The translations under genes and the position numbers were made by a program. DNA of 64,000 nucleotides from Shewanella seohaensis. GTDB lineage: Bacteria > Pseudomonadota > Gammaproteobacteria > Enterobacterales > Shewanellaceae. The first letter of the stretch is position 1. Each line of letters starts with the position of its first letter. Below the pieces are notes generated by a model, which worked only from the letters and a program-made list of their open reading frames with translations, searched no databases and was not told where the DNA came from. The DNA lies in NCBI RefSeq assembly GCF_025449215.1, contig NZ_CP104900.1, forward strand, positions 2,480,001-2,544,000, read 5' to 3'. Below, piece after piece: positions 56,267 through 64,000 of the stretch.

Positions 56267-57193
56267 ATGAATGGATTGGAAAAAATTAAATTCTTAGACG
56301 ATATCGGCTCAGAGCTACAATCTAGAATGACATTTTCGGATATAGATGCCTACTTCCGTGGGCATGGTGTTCCAACGCAGGATAACTACCCCCACAATAG
56401 TAAAAGATCGTACTCAAAGGACATGCTTGCTAAAGTCGATGAGGAATTGCTTTTCAAAATCGCAGGCGAGCTGGGGCTTGTTGACGTTCCAAATGGTACT
56501 GAGGTGGTCAGAGAGGTTGGTTTCTGGAAAGCAGGGCATTTCAGGTTGTTTTTGAGTCATTTAGCTTCCTTCAAAGTACAAACTTCACACCTGCAAACTG
56601 CGCTTAGAAAATATGCTATATCCAGTTTTGTCGCTCATGAAGATATTGAGCCAACAAAAGAGTGGCAAAGCGAGATAGAAGCAGGCTTAAAAACTATGGA
56701 TGCGCTGGCAGCGATTCTTATGCCCGGATTTCAAGAAAGCAAGTGGTGCGATCAAGAAGTTGGAGTAGCTGTTGGCCGTGACGTTTTAATCATCCCAATC
56801 CGTAAAGGGCTAGACCCTTACGGATTTATTGGCAAGTATCAAGGAATCCAAGCTCAAGGAAAAACGATAGGTGACGTTGCCGAGGCGATATTTGAAACGC
56901 TGTTCAAGTCCCCAAAAACCAGAAATAAAATATTGATTTCACTTTCTGGTGCTCTTTCAAATGCAACCACAAGTGAGGAGGCTATAGAAAAAGTTGCTAT
57001 TTTCAAGTCTCTAGAAGGGGTGCCTTCGGATATTTTGGAAAACCTTAAGCAACAAGTTTCCGATAATTCCCGACTTGTTGAGTCTAAAGAGTTCCTGGAT
57101 AGCCTTAATTCGATGCTTAGCAAGTTTAATGTTCAGAAAATAGTAATAGGCAAGGCAGAGCAGGAGAAGGAGTGGGATGACATTCCATTTTAA
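56267..57193 (+). CDS. TIR-domain protein (cassette 1), candidate defence NADase
   Basis: 308 residues. N-terminal helical region (1-80, with LQSRMTFSDIDAYFRGHGV and a KVDEELLFKIAGELGL helix), TIR domain about 91-200 (FRLFLSHLASFK, SSFVAHEDIEPTKEWQSEIEAGL, then SKWCDQEVG with the catalytic-position Glu164 after Trp160-Cys161, and VLIIPIRKGLDPYG), and an unassigned C-terminal region. Bacterial TIR domains with this Glu cleave NAD+ or make signalling nucleotides in abortive-infection defence. It is the only gene of its cassette, with AGGAG about 15 bp before ATG 56267. NADase and defence roles are inferences. Confidence 0.85.
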   Translation: MNGLEKIKFLDDIGSELQSRMTFSDIDAYFRGHGVPTQDNYPHNSKRSYSKDMLAKVDEELLFKIAGELGLVDVPNGTEVVREVGFWKAGHFRLFLSHLASFKVQTSHLQTALRKYAISSFVAHEDIEPTKEWQSEIEAGLKTMDALAAILMPGFQESKWCDQEVGVAVGRDVLIIPIRKGLDPYGFIGKYQGIQAQGKTIGDVAEAIFETLFKSPKTRNKILISLSGALSNATTSEEAIEKVAIFKSLEGVPSDILENLKQQVSDNSRLVESKEFLDSLNSMLSKFNVQKIVIGKAEQEKEWDDIPF

Positions 57194-57199
57194 GCCAGC

Positions 57200-57283
57200 A
57201 CATAACAAACGCAGTCACAGCGATGGCTTTTCCGTTGCGGCTTCGCCTTCACTGCAAAGCCACGCGTGCTGCGGGCGTTATAT
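57200..57283 (+). repeat. attC site 1 (after TIR gene)
   Basis: 84 bp from ACATAAC (57200-57206) to GTTATAT (57277-57283). The arms carry CGCAG/CTGCG and GTGGCTTT-type pairing (GATGGCTTT with AAAGCCAC). It lies 6 bp after the TIR stop. Confidence 0.85.
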
Positions 57284-57297
57284 GAAAAAGGAATGTT

Positions 57298-58389
57298 ATG
57301 AGTAGCTGTATAGATTCGTACCTTGCAAGTGCTCTCATGGAGAGACTATTACAAGCCGTGTTATCAAATAGCTCAGCGGAAGAGATAGAGAATATATTAA
57401 ATAATTTAAGGTTAATGGGTGCCGATAATATTGTTCCTTGTATGGAATGCGCCCCTTGCTATGATTTTATTTTCTACTCACGAACTATTCAAAAAGTATT
57501 TGACGGCGCTATTTCAAGAGAATCACTAAAAAATGAGTTGCATGTATGGCGAAAAACTCAACTTAGAGACGAAGCTTTAACATATATTAAACGTGGAAAT
57601 AGTAGAGAGGATTTCAATAAGCGACCTTTTGATGCGTCAGGCACCAAAGTGTATTTCGACCAAAACGTTCTCTCTTTATATGCACAAGATGAAGAAATAA
57701 AATCAAAAATAGATCACTTAAAAGAAAGTGGTAAATTTATATTTTTTTATAGTCCATCTAATCTAGAAGAGATAAATAAGATTCCTTATTTAGATCAAAA
57801 GCTATTGGTTGTTTCAGCATTGTCTGAGCTTACCGGAAATATAGTGATCCTACCGGATGAAAATACAAATTCCTTCTTTATCGAAGATCCTTGCTATGGA
57901 TTGAAAAGAATTGAAAATCATGAGGGCAGTACAGAGGCTCTTGAGGAATTGAAACTTGTTTCAAGTCGAGATAGGAAAATGTATTTAGAAAAGTATGATA
58001 CTGCAGAGCACCGACAGGATATTGCCAACAATCAAAGTGTTTTTGAATCTCTTACTGATGAAGAGTTTGGGAAGCTTGTTTCGTTATCGCATTCCAGTCT
58101 CTACGATAAAGAATGTTTCAGTAATACCACATCAAGAGCAGAGGCATTGCACGCGGTGTATACATTATCGAGCATGCTTGATCTTCTGGGCTACAAGGTT
58201 GACACAAAAGAAAAAACACAGAAAAGTAGCTTGCATGACATTGAGCATATCATTTATGGGTTAGATGCAGACATATTTGTAACAAATGACCGCAAGCTTC
58301 AATCTCGCGCAATTCAAATATACAAATTTATGAATGTAGATACTAAAGTTGTTAACTTGGAAGAGCTACTGGCTATCAACTACAACTAA
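57298..58389 (+). CDS. PIN-like nuclease protein (cassette 2)
   Basis: 363 residues, soluble. Helical N-terminus with a C-x2-C-x2-C cluster at 48-54 (PCMECAPC), then a PIN-like core from about 115: YFDQNVLS (Asp121), SPSNLEEIN (Glu157/158), HDIEHIIYGLDADIFVTNDRKLQSRA (Asp314, Asp325, Asp331). PIN nucleases hold metal with an Asp-Glu-Asp-Asp set spread like this; the FVTND motif is typical. No antitoxin gene is next to it, which differs from VapBC modules. The assignment rests on motif spacing only. Confidence 0.65.
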   Translation: MSSCIDSYLASALMERLLQAVLSNSSAEEIENILNNLRLMGADNIVPCMECAPCYDFIFYSRTIQKVFDGAISRESLKNELHVWRKTQLRDEALTYIKRGNSREDFNKRPFDASGTKVYFDQNVLSLYAQDEEIKSKIDHLKESGKFIFFYSPSNLEEINKIPYLDQKLLVVSALSELTGNIVILPDENTNSFFIEDPCYGLKRIENHEGSTEALEELKLVSSRDRKMYLEKYDTAEHRQDIANNQSVFESLTDEEFGKLVSLSHSSLYDKECFSNTTSRAEALHAVYTLSSMLDLLGYKVDTKEKTQKSSLHDIEHIIYGLDADIFVTNDRKLQSRAIQIYKFMNVDTKVVNLEELLAINYN

Positions 58390-58394
58390 TATTT

Positions 58395-58463
58395 ATATAA
58401 CAAGCGCATGTTACGGAAAAATTTACGCTTCGCTCCAATTTTCCGCAAATGCGGGCGTTAAAT
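58395..58463 (+). repeat. attC site 2 (after PIN-like gene)
   Basis: 69 bp from ATATAAC (58395-58401) to GTTAAAT (58457-58463). Arms GCGCAT/ATGCG and GGAAAATT/AATTTTCC, central ACGCTTCGCT. Starts 5 bp after the stop codon. Confidence 0.88.
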
Positions 58464-58485
58464 TGCAAAGGAAGCAGTCTCAATT

Positions 58486-59196
58486 ATGAAGTTTCGAAAG
58501 GAATTATGGTCACTGGGAATTCTCTGGATCAAAAGAAAAATTCAAAGTCCATTTTCAAATGGTGTAACAAAGGTATTGCTATACACAGGCGCACTAATCG
58601 TAGCAACACCATTACTAGAACACCTGTTGTTTGGTGCAATTCTTAAACATTGGCTAAATATAGATCTTGGCATTGAAGTGCCAGATACTAAAGCTTACAT
58701 AACCGGAACTATTCTGATGGTTTTGGGCGCTACTCATAACTTAATTTATCTGGCACTTCGAAATGAGCGAGATGTAAAAATCATTGAAGCAAAAAACTCT
58801 GTATATAGAGAGCTTTGGGGTTATTGTGATAAAGCTATAGATGATGTTGTTCGATTAGGCCACCTTTACACCACCAAGCTTTCACTTGATGATGAAAATT
58901 ATGTTTCTCAAGCCGAGGATTCAGTCATTAAATATATGGAATATTTGCGCCAACATAGACCATTCCTATTTTCAGAAGAGTTTTATCAACAAGGATGTGA
59001 ATTGAATAGAGCCTCTTGGTGGCAAATTAGGTGTTTTAGAGCTTGTATGCAAATGAAAGAAAAGCACCTTAAAGACGGCAACTTAGACTATGACTTTTAC
59101 TTAGCAGAAAAAACAACTAATAGAGAAATGGATAATTTAACTGCTCAATACGACAATTTTTGTAACGAAATCAGGAAATACATAGAAGCAATTTAA
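58486..59196 (+). CDS. Two-helix membrane protein (cassette 3), unknown
   Basis: 236 residues. Two membrane helices (about 29-50, LLYTGALIVATPLLEHLLF; about 70-92, YITGTILMVLGATHNLIYLAL) are followed by a soluble, mostly helical C-terminal domain of about 140 residues, rich in Glu, Lys and aromatics (WWQIRCFRACMQMKEKHL). No family recognised. A membrane anchor followed by a helical domain is a layout of defence effectors and phage-exclusion proteins, but that is context only. Stop overlaps attC 3. Confidence 0.7.
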   Translation: MKFRKELWSLGILWIKRKIQSPFSNGVTKVLLYTGALIVATPLLEHLLFGAILKHWLNIDLGIEVPDTKAYITGTILMVLGATHNLIYLALRNERDVKIIEAKNSVYRELWGYCDKAIDDVVRLGHLYTTKLSLDDENYVSQAEDSVIKYMEYLRQHRPFLFSEEFYQQGCELNRASWWQIRCFRACMQMKEKHLKDGNLDYDFYLAEKTTNREMDNLTAQYDNFCNEIRKYIEAI

Positions 59197-59289
59197 CAAG
59201 TTGCTTAATTTCGTTCCGGCCACAAAAAGCGTGGCCTCCACTGGACTGCCTACGCTTCGCTGCGGCAGCCAATTAGCAAAGCGTTAGCC
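59191..59289 (+). repeat. attC site 3 (after membrane-protein gene)
   Basis: 99 bp from ATTTAAC (59191-59197), which contains the stop codon of the gene, to GTTAGCC (59283-59289). Arms TTGCTTAATT / AATTAGCAAA and internal hairpins; last recognisable attC of the array. Confidence 0.82.
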
Positions 59290-59711
59290 ATAGATATTTT
59301 TATCTGAAACAAACGCGTTTGAGTTAAGGCTTTAACTCGAAAATGTCCCCAAACGAGTTACATATTTTCTTTAAAACGTAAAGATTACGCCGCAGCTAAA
59401 AAGGTCCACCATGGTCTTCGGGAGTTGATCGTCCGCTCTATGGCGCTTTGGATTCCCATGCCATCGCGGTATTAGTGAATTGATCCACATCAAACAGGGC
59501 GGTCGAGTGTTAATCATTCGCCGATAAGTCTGCGCAAAGCCACAGTGTTAGAGCGTTCCTGAAAGTGAATGATGAACTTGAGTTCACTGTCGATTTGAGG
59601 CTCATTAAGGCGAGCTAATCAAGGGAATGCTCGTTGTTACTTTTGCGGGTGAGGGCGATACAAAGTCTCTTGCGCGCTAATAATCTTACCTAAGCACTTT
59701 AATGGGGGATG
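59290..59711 (+). other. Region after the cassette array, possible decayed sequence
   Basis: About 420 bp with no intact gene. The minus-strand reading …FDVDQFTNTAMAWESKAP (around 59440-59500) looks like a gene fragment, and several frames are broken by stops. Either a decayed cassette or chromosomal debris at the right border of the array. Confidence 0.35.
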
Positions 59712-59740
59712 ACAAAAGGGCGCTACCAAGCGCCCCTTTG
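59712..59740 (-). terminator. Terminator of the efflux/channel operon
   Basis: AGGGGCGCT, TGGT, AGCGCCCTTTTG on the minus strand, directly after the channel gene stop. Confidence 0.85.
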
Positions 59741-59742
59741 TG

Positions 59743-60153
59743 TTATTTTTTCTGAACGTATTGCTGTAATACTGCCAGCATAGAAGCACCCGATAAACCT
59801 ATCATTAGCGCGCCATTTACGGCTTCGATTGGCCCCAGTAATTTCCATTTTTCGCTCATCACAATATCGCCATAACCTAAGGTGGCGAAGTTAACTCCTG
59901 AGTGATAAATGGCATCGTGCAGATTATCGAACTCGCCTAAAAAGACAAACAAGCTGCCCCAGGTCACTATCTGTAACAGATTGCCCAGTATCACAATGGT
60001 GGTAATGCCAAATAGGCCTAAAACCCCTGCGACTAAGCTATCGCGGTCCAATACCCGCTTGTTGTAGAAACGGATACACCACATGGTGGCGAGCGATTGC
60101 AGCAACATATTGATTAGGATGATGGGTAGGCCAACCACTAATGCTGATAACAT
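59743..60153 (-). CDS. Small two-helix K+ channel-like protein
   Basis: 136 residues from ATG 60153 (MLSALVVGLPIILINML), with GGAGAATAA upstream. Helices at about 5-25, 45-65 and 108-128, with the pore region FATLGYGDIVMS between the last two; TLGYGD is a variant of the TVGYGD potassium selectivity filter. It overlaps no other gene but follows the DUF2955 gene with its Shine-Dalgarno inside that gene's end, so translation is coupled. Its presence in a three-part exporter operon is odd. Confidence 0.8.
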   Translation of the reverse strand: MLSALVVGLPIILINMLLQSLATMWCIRFYNKRVLDRDSLVAGVLGLFGITTIVILGNLLQIVTWGSLFVFLGEFDNLHDAIYHSGVNFATLGYGDIVMSEKWKLLGPIEAVNGALMIGLSGASMLAVLQQYVQKK

Positions 60154-60154
60154 T

Positions 60155-61180
60155 TTATTCTCCAACCGGGGTTTCTGATGCGGGCCGACCCGCGGGCCAG
60201 CGCTGCTCGAGTACCATAAAACACAACCAACCATAGCCTGCGACTAATAAATACAGGCTGCAACGCATCGCGGCAGCTAGCCACACATCCTTACCATTCG
60301 CACTGTCGGCAATAGCAGGGCCAAATAGGATGAGGGCAGTGATCCAGCTATTGCTCCAAAACGAGGGCGGAAAGCTCGTCGGCACGACTTGAATAAGCCG
60401 TTGTGCCAGCCATATCGTCATTAGCGTCAGCAGAAGCACTAACATTAAGAGCGAGGGCCAAATACTTAACCCCATCCATAGGGCGAATGCCAACAGAGCG
60501 CCCATAAGGGTCGAGAGCACCAGTTCTTTTCCCGCTTGTTTGGCATTGAGTAACGTGCTTTGCTGCGCGAGCATCACCGTTTTCATCACGGCGGGAATGT
60601 AAAACGATGGATCGCTCAGCGCCAGTAGCCACACTGGGATAACAATAATGGTGGCGCGAAGGGCCAAGCGCTTTGGACGCTCTGGCGGTAAGAGTGTTGG
60701 TTGCTCTGCGGCGGCGATGGGCGAGGGCGGAAACAACGTGTGGGCGATGCCATTGACTAACGTGCCAATCAATACCCCAATGGCAATCAACTGGGCGATG
60801 GCCAGCGCCAATGCTTGTTCGATTAATCCCGCCACCGGGATCAGGGTAATCGCCATTGTCAGCAACATGGCTAACACGCCTTTGCCTGTGACCGACATCA
60901 GCATCAAGATATAGAGAAAGAGCACAACCAGCAGCACGGCGGCAAAGGTGTAATAGTTCAATAGCGGGACTAACAATACGCCAGCGGTCATCATGAGCGA
61001 TAACATCACGCCGCCGATTATGCCCTTTTTTAAACTCAGTGCCTCGCCGGGACGACATAGGATGACCCACGCCATAATACAGCCAAGGTGCGGCATCGGC
61101 AGTGCGAGACCAAAACACACAAACACCGCAAGAGCAGTGCCAAGGCCAATTCTGAATACTGTGCTGTCGGCGTGATGCAT
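60155..61180 (-). CDS. DUF2955/FUSC-like inner membrane protein
   Basis: 341 residues from ATG 61180 (MHHADSTVFRIGLGTALA, GAGG 6 bp upstream); the frame stays open further upstream into the HlyD gene. About ten membrane helices in two halves (LALPMPHLGCIMAWVILCRP, second half from LALRATIIVIPVWLLAL) separated by a cytosolic loop. DUF2955 proteins act with HlyD-type fusion proteins as aromatic-acid or fusaric-acid-like exporters (compare AaeA/AaeB). It is cotranscribed with the HlyD and outer-membrane-factor genes. Confidence 0.85.
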   Translation of the reverse strand: MHHADSTVFRIGLGTALAVFVCFGLALPMPHLGCIMAWVILCRPGEALSLKKGIIGGVMLSLMMTAGVLLVPLLNYYTFAAVLLVVLFLYILMLMSVTGKGVLAMLLTMAITLIPVAGLIEQALALAIAQLIAIGVLIGTLVNGIAHTLFPPSPIAAAEQPTLLPPERPKRLALRATIIVIPVWLLALSDPSFYIPAVMKTVMLAQQSTLLNAKQAGKELVLSTLMGALLAFALWMGLSIWPSLLMLVLLLTLMTIWLAQRLIQVVPTSFPPSFWSNSWITALILFGPAIADSANGKDVWLAAAMRCSLYLLVAGYGWLCFMVLEQRWPAGRPASETPVGE

Positions 61181-61271
61181 GTCTGGCCTCAATACAGGTA
61201 TGAGAAGAGACTCATGATCCGAATATAGAGGGCGCCGAGTGGGTTCATCAGGCTGTGTTCTTCGGTATACA

Positions 61272-62282
61272 CTAAGATATCCGCCTGACCCCCACCCGTA
61301 AGTTGGCCGCGGGTGGCATATCATCGGTAGAGAACGACACCTTGACCGGAAAGCGCTGCGCCTGTCTTAACCAATCGCGACTATTGCTGACGGTGGGGAG
61401 TGATCCAACTGCCTGTTTTTTACCATCGTCCACCCCGTAGCCGACACTGCGTATTTGTCCGCTAAAGAGCCGCCCTGGCATGCTGTCGAGTAAGATAGCG
61501 ACGCGGTCACCTACTTGAATATTGCCGAGGTTGTTTTCAGTGAGATCCGCCGAAATCCACACATCGTGAATGGCGATGAGGGTCATCGCCGGGGCGCCTG
61601 CATTGATAAATTGCCCCACATCGGTATGTAAATCCGTGATAATCCCACGGCTGGGAGCAACCACATGGGTATTTTGTCTGTCGCGCTCTGCTTTATTCAC
61701 TGCCGAACGGGCGCTTAACAGCTGTGAGTTATTTTCACCATTCACACCCGCGGCCTCAATGGCGCGTCTAACATCGGCTTCGGCGGCGGTGACTTGGCTG
61801 CTGGCGGTTTCCCGTGATGCCTGAGCAATTTCGAGTCGACGTACTGAAATGGCGCCTGGGTCTTGGCGATAGAGGCGCTCTTGCCGTTCGGCATCTTTTA
61901 CCGAATTACTGTAAGAGGCCCGCATGGCTTGTAGTTTCGCCTTGGCCGCTTTTACGCCCTCGTTATTGGCTTTGACACTATTGAGCATGGTTTCATAATC
62001 AGATTTGGCTTTGGCGAGAGCAATATCATAGGGTTCAGGGTCGATATCGAATAAGGGAGAGCCCTCCGTCACATCCTGATTATCCTGCACATAGACCTTC
62101 AAAATCTGTCCCGTGACTTCGGCGGCTATCGGCACGACAAAGGCTTGCACCCTTGCCTGTGAGCTATAGGGCGTCATTCTGTCGGCCAACAGATACCAGA
62201 TCAGTAAGATAACGATGAGTGCCAGCAGGCCAAGCGTGGCATATTTGCTGGCCTTTCCTGGTGTGGGTGTACTGTCAGTCAT
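61272..62282 (-). CDS. HlyD-family membrane fusion protein
   Basis: 336 residues. One N-terminal helix (ATLGLLALIVILLIWYLLA), then the periplasmic adaptor: lipoyl half-motif (VVPIAAEVTGQILKVYVQDNQDVTEGSPLFDI), a coiled-coil hairpin (about 70-170), and the second half (VVAPSRGIITDLHTDVGQFI, LTENNLGNIQVGDRVAI). Its ATG overlaps the stop of the outer membrane factor gene by 8 bp. With DUF2955 and TolC-like proteins it forms a tripartite exporter like AaeAB/EmrAB. Confidence 0.92.
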   Translation of the reverse strand: MTDSTPTPGKASKYATLGLLALIVILLIWYLLADRMTPYSSQARVQAFVVPIAAEVTGQILKVYVQDNQDVTEGSPLFDIDPEPYDIALAKAKSDYETMLNSVKANNEGVKAAKAKLQAMRASYSNSVKDAERQERLYRQDPGAISVRRLEIAQASRETASSQVTAAEADVRRAIEAAGVNGENNSQLLSARSAVNKAERDRQNTHVVAPSRGIITDLHTDVGQFINAGAPAMTLIAIHDVWISADLTENNLGNIQVGDRVAILLDSMPGRLFSGQIRSVGYGVDDGKKQAVGSLPTVSNSRDWLRQAQRFPVKVSFSTDDMPPAANLRVGVRRIS

Positions 62283-63828
62283 TCACAATTCCCTTTTGAA
62301 TAGTCGTTGGTGGCTGGGGAGTTGGTGCAGTGCCGGCTTGGGGCGGGTTCGCATCCAATAGCGGCACCCATTCATCACGGGCGCGAAGCTTTTTATCTAC
62401 CTCGGGGCTCACGAGTGGGCGTTGTCGGCCTTGCTCCCATCCACCTCCCAAGGCTTTGTAGAGGGTAATGAGGTTGCCGATATGGGCGCCACGACTGTTA
62501 ACCAGACGTTCTTGTTGGCTGAAGAGGGCACGTTGAGAGTCGAGTACCCGTTGGAAATCCGCCATGCCTTCACGGTATTGAGTGTTGGCTATCTCAAGTG
62601 AGCGACTCGCGGCTTCACCAGTTTGTGTCAGTAAGGTGATTTCCGTCGCGCTGTTGGCATAGGCAATGGCGGCATCATCGACTTCACGCGCCGCTTTGAA
62701 CACGGTTTCACGGTAGACTTCGTGTAATTGCTCAAAGCGTGCATCTTGCACCAGAATTTGATTGCTCAACCGACCGCTGTCGAGGATATTCCAGCTAATC
62801 GATGGCCCTACACCCCAAGAGAAAATACTGTGGCCGCTGCCCGTGGCATTTAATCCCAGAGTCCCAGCCAAAGTGATAGAGGGATACAAATCGCTCTCGG
62901 CAATGCCAATCTGCCCTGATTGGGTCGCAAGCTGGCGCTCGGCGGTGCGTACATCAGGGCGCCGACGTAATAAATCGGCAGGCATCTCAGTGACTAAGGT
63001 TAATTGCCCTTCTGGGATCACGCCGGTATTGCTTGCCATTTCGGCTAAGGGGCCGGGCGATCTGGCCAGCAGAGTGCTGAGGGCATTTTGGCTTTGGCGC
63101 AGATTCGTCTCTAAGGTTGGAATGGTTGAGAGCGTGCTCAAGTACTGGGTTTTGGCTTGTTGCACATCGAGCTCAGCCGTATTACCGCTGTGAAACTGGT
63201 GCTGGGTGATTTCTAAGCTGCGCTTTTGGATTTGCGCGTTCTCATGGGCAATTTGCAGCCTAGCCTCCAAGGTGCGAATGGTGACATACAGCTGTGCCAC
63301 TTGGGCAATCATCAACACTTGCACATCATCGTATTGGGCGATAGTGGCAAAGTAATTGGCATCGGCAGACTCAATACTGCGCTGAAATTTACCCCAAAAA
63401 TCGAGTTCCCAGCCGAGATTAAATGCCGCGCCGTAACTGCTGCCCGAGGTGCTGTTGCCGCTTTGGGTTTGTCCCGCACCGAGCCACTGGGCCGTGGCTT
63501 GGGTTAATTGGGGATTACGCAGGCTTTCGGCGATACCAAGCTGCGCTTGCGCTTCGAGTATCCGCAAACCTGCGATCCGCACATCCGGATTTTTCAGCAA
63601 GGCTTCGTCAATCAAACCGCTGAGCACGGGATCGTTAAGCTGCGACCACCATTGCTGATAATCGCTAGCTGCAGAAGCCGTGCTAAACAGCTTCGAACTG
63701 GCGCTTTGCCAGGTTTTGATTTCTGGCACGTCAGGCCGTTGATAGTCAGGGCCAAGCACAGTACAACCGCCGAGCAGAGCGCATACCCCGCCCAAGATTA
63801 AGCGGGGAACGAAATGGTCAATTGTCAT
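62275..63828 (-). CDS. TolC-family outer membrane factor lipoprotein
   Basis: 517 residues, NodT/OprM type. Lipobox LLGGC at about 18-22 (VCALLGGCTVLGPDYQRP) and two outer membrane efflux repeats of long helices (SANYFATIAQYDDVQVLMIAQVA, second repeat with ATQSGQIGIAESDLYPSITLAG). The RRPDVRTAERQLA motif is typical of the family. The start ATGACAATTGA overlaps the stop of the upstream permease gene. It gives the exit duct for the HlyD/DUF2955 pump. Confidence 0.92.
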   Translation of the reverse strand: MTIDHFVPRLILGGVCALLGGCTVLGPDYQRPDVPEIKTWQSASSKLFSTASAASDYQQWWSQLNDPVLSGLIDEALLKNPDVRIAGLRILEAQAQLGIAESLRNPQLTQATAQWLGAGQTQSGNSTSGSSYGAAFNLGWELDFWGKFQRSIESADANYFATIAQYDDVQVLMIAQVAQLYVTIRTLEARLQIAHENAQIQKRSLEITQHQFHSGNTAELDVQQAKTQYLSTLSTIPTLETNLRQSQNALSTLLARSPGPLAEMASNTGVIPEGQLTLVTEMPADLLRRRPDVRTAERQLATQSGQIGIAESDLYPSITLAGTLGLNATGSGHSIFSWGVGPSISWNILDSGRLSNQILVQDARFEQLHEVYRETVFKAAREVDDAAIAYANSATEITLLTQTGEAASRSLEIANTQYREGMADFQRVLDSQRALFSQQERLVNSRGAHIGNLITLYKALGGGWEQGRQRPLVSPEVDKKLRARDEWVPLLDANPPQAGTAPTPQPPTTIQKGIVND

Positions 63829-64000
63829 CTTGCTCTCTCAACGGCTCTTCGAGACCTTCGTCCACCCATGCCATAAAGATACGGTAGCCGATCGATAAGA
63901 GTGTGGCGCCAATAAACATCCCCAGAATGCCGCTGGTGGCCATGCCGCCTAACGCGCCTATCAGTACCACAGGCATTGGGGCATCGACTCCGCGGCCCAG
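63818..64000 (-). CDS. AI-2E-family permease, C-terminal part
   Basis: 61 codons up to the window edge, reading LGRGVDAPMPVVLIGALGG and GILGMFIGATLLSIGYRIF, then DEGLEEPLREQDDN and TGA. This is the conserved C-terminus of the AI-2E (PerM-like) permease family. The stop overlaps the start of the outer membrane factor gene (ATGACAATTGA), so it leads the exporter operon. The rest lies beyond 64000. Confidence 0.85.
   Translation of the reverse strand: MGRGVDAPMPVVLIGALGGMATSGILGMFIGATLLSIGYRIFMAWVDEGLEEPLREQDDN

Larger units (their letters stand above)
56235..59289 (+). mobile_element. Integron-type gene cassette array without integrase (CALIN)
   Basis: Three same-strand genes, each followed by an attC-like site (57200-57283, 58395-58463, 59191-59289). 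Each site begins with an RYYYAAC-like core, has inverted-repeat arms and ends GCGGGCGTTA or AAAGCGTTA; each gene starts a few tens of bases after the preceding GTTA core and ends a few bases before its own attC. Base composition is clearly more AT-rich than the flanks. No intI gene is in the window. Confidence 0.85.

Overview
The window is a stretch of a gammaproteobacterial chromosome, most probably a Shewanella. The pointers are the recR-htpG-cnoX-adk-hemH-gsk order, a yejK / yejLM locus, a periplasmic dihaem peroxidase CcpA, a complete proteobacterial dedicated sortase (Pds) locus, a periplasmic LigE-type ligase and three GGDEF enzymes. The genus is inferred from gene content and protein resemblance only; no search was run.

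Layout. 1-8.1 kb: housekeeping genes (recR 3' end, htpG with a near-perfect sigma-32 promoter, cnoX, adk, hemH, gsk, nadE). 8.2-19.2 kb: mixed accessory genes (membrane hydrolase, two GGDEF proteins, tRNA-Pro(GGG), two unknown ORFs beside the tRNA, an Lrp-type regulator divergent from an EamA transporter, a LysR regulator divergent from an Old Yellow Enzyme). 19.3-35 kb: yejM-yejL / yejK, ccpA, a 6-pyruvoyl-tetrahydropterin-synthase-like protein, M23 peptidase, YecM, L,D-transpeptidase, voltage-gated channel, ppk-ppx with a candidate Pho box, yegD, creA. 35.1-43.5 kb: metC, then the Pds system: sensor kinase and response regulator on the minus strand, divergent from an OmpA-like protein, a VIT/VWA sorting target with an LPQTS tail, and its sortase. 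43.7-54.1 kb: another GGDEF protein, M28 peptidase, an IS200/IS605 insertion, outer membrane barrel, rimK-like ligase, maoP/hdfR, dgkA, ligE and a low-molecular-weight tyrosine phosphatase.

54.1-59.7 kb is the most unusual part. It holds diverged intergenic repeats, then an IS110-family (IS1111-like) element with 11-bp inverted repeats and a structured 3' non-coding segment that could be its guide (bridge/seek) RNA. Next come three AT-rich integron-type gene cassettes, each followed by an attC-like site, with no integrase in the window (a CALIN arrangement). They encode a TIR-domain protein with an intact putative NADase glutamate, a protein with PIN-nuclease-like acidic residues, and a two-helix membrane protein. 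All three look like candidate defence genes. The insertion sequence ends just outside a GTTATGT core, so it may have entered the attC of a preceding cassette. 59.7-64 kb is a minus-strand, tightly packed operon: AI-2E-type permease, outer membrane factor, HlyD-type fusion protein, DUF2955/FUSC-like inner membrane protein and a small K+ channel-like protein.

A cross-cutting observation: seven otherwise normal genes are broken by small indels (recR, a membrane alpha/beta hydrolase twice, an Lrp regulator, a LysR regulator, the PTPS-like gene, metC and pdsR). Every indel lies in or beside a mononucleotide run and nearly all look like under-counted bases. The simplest reading is homopolymer error in the assembly, not real gene decay, so these genes should be read as probably intact in the organism.
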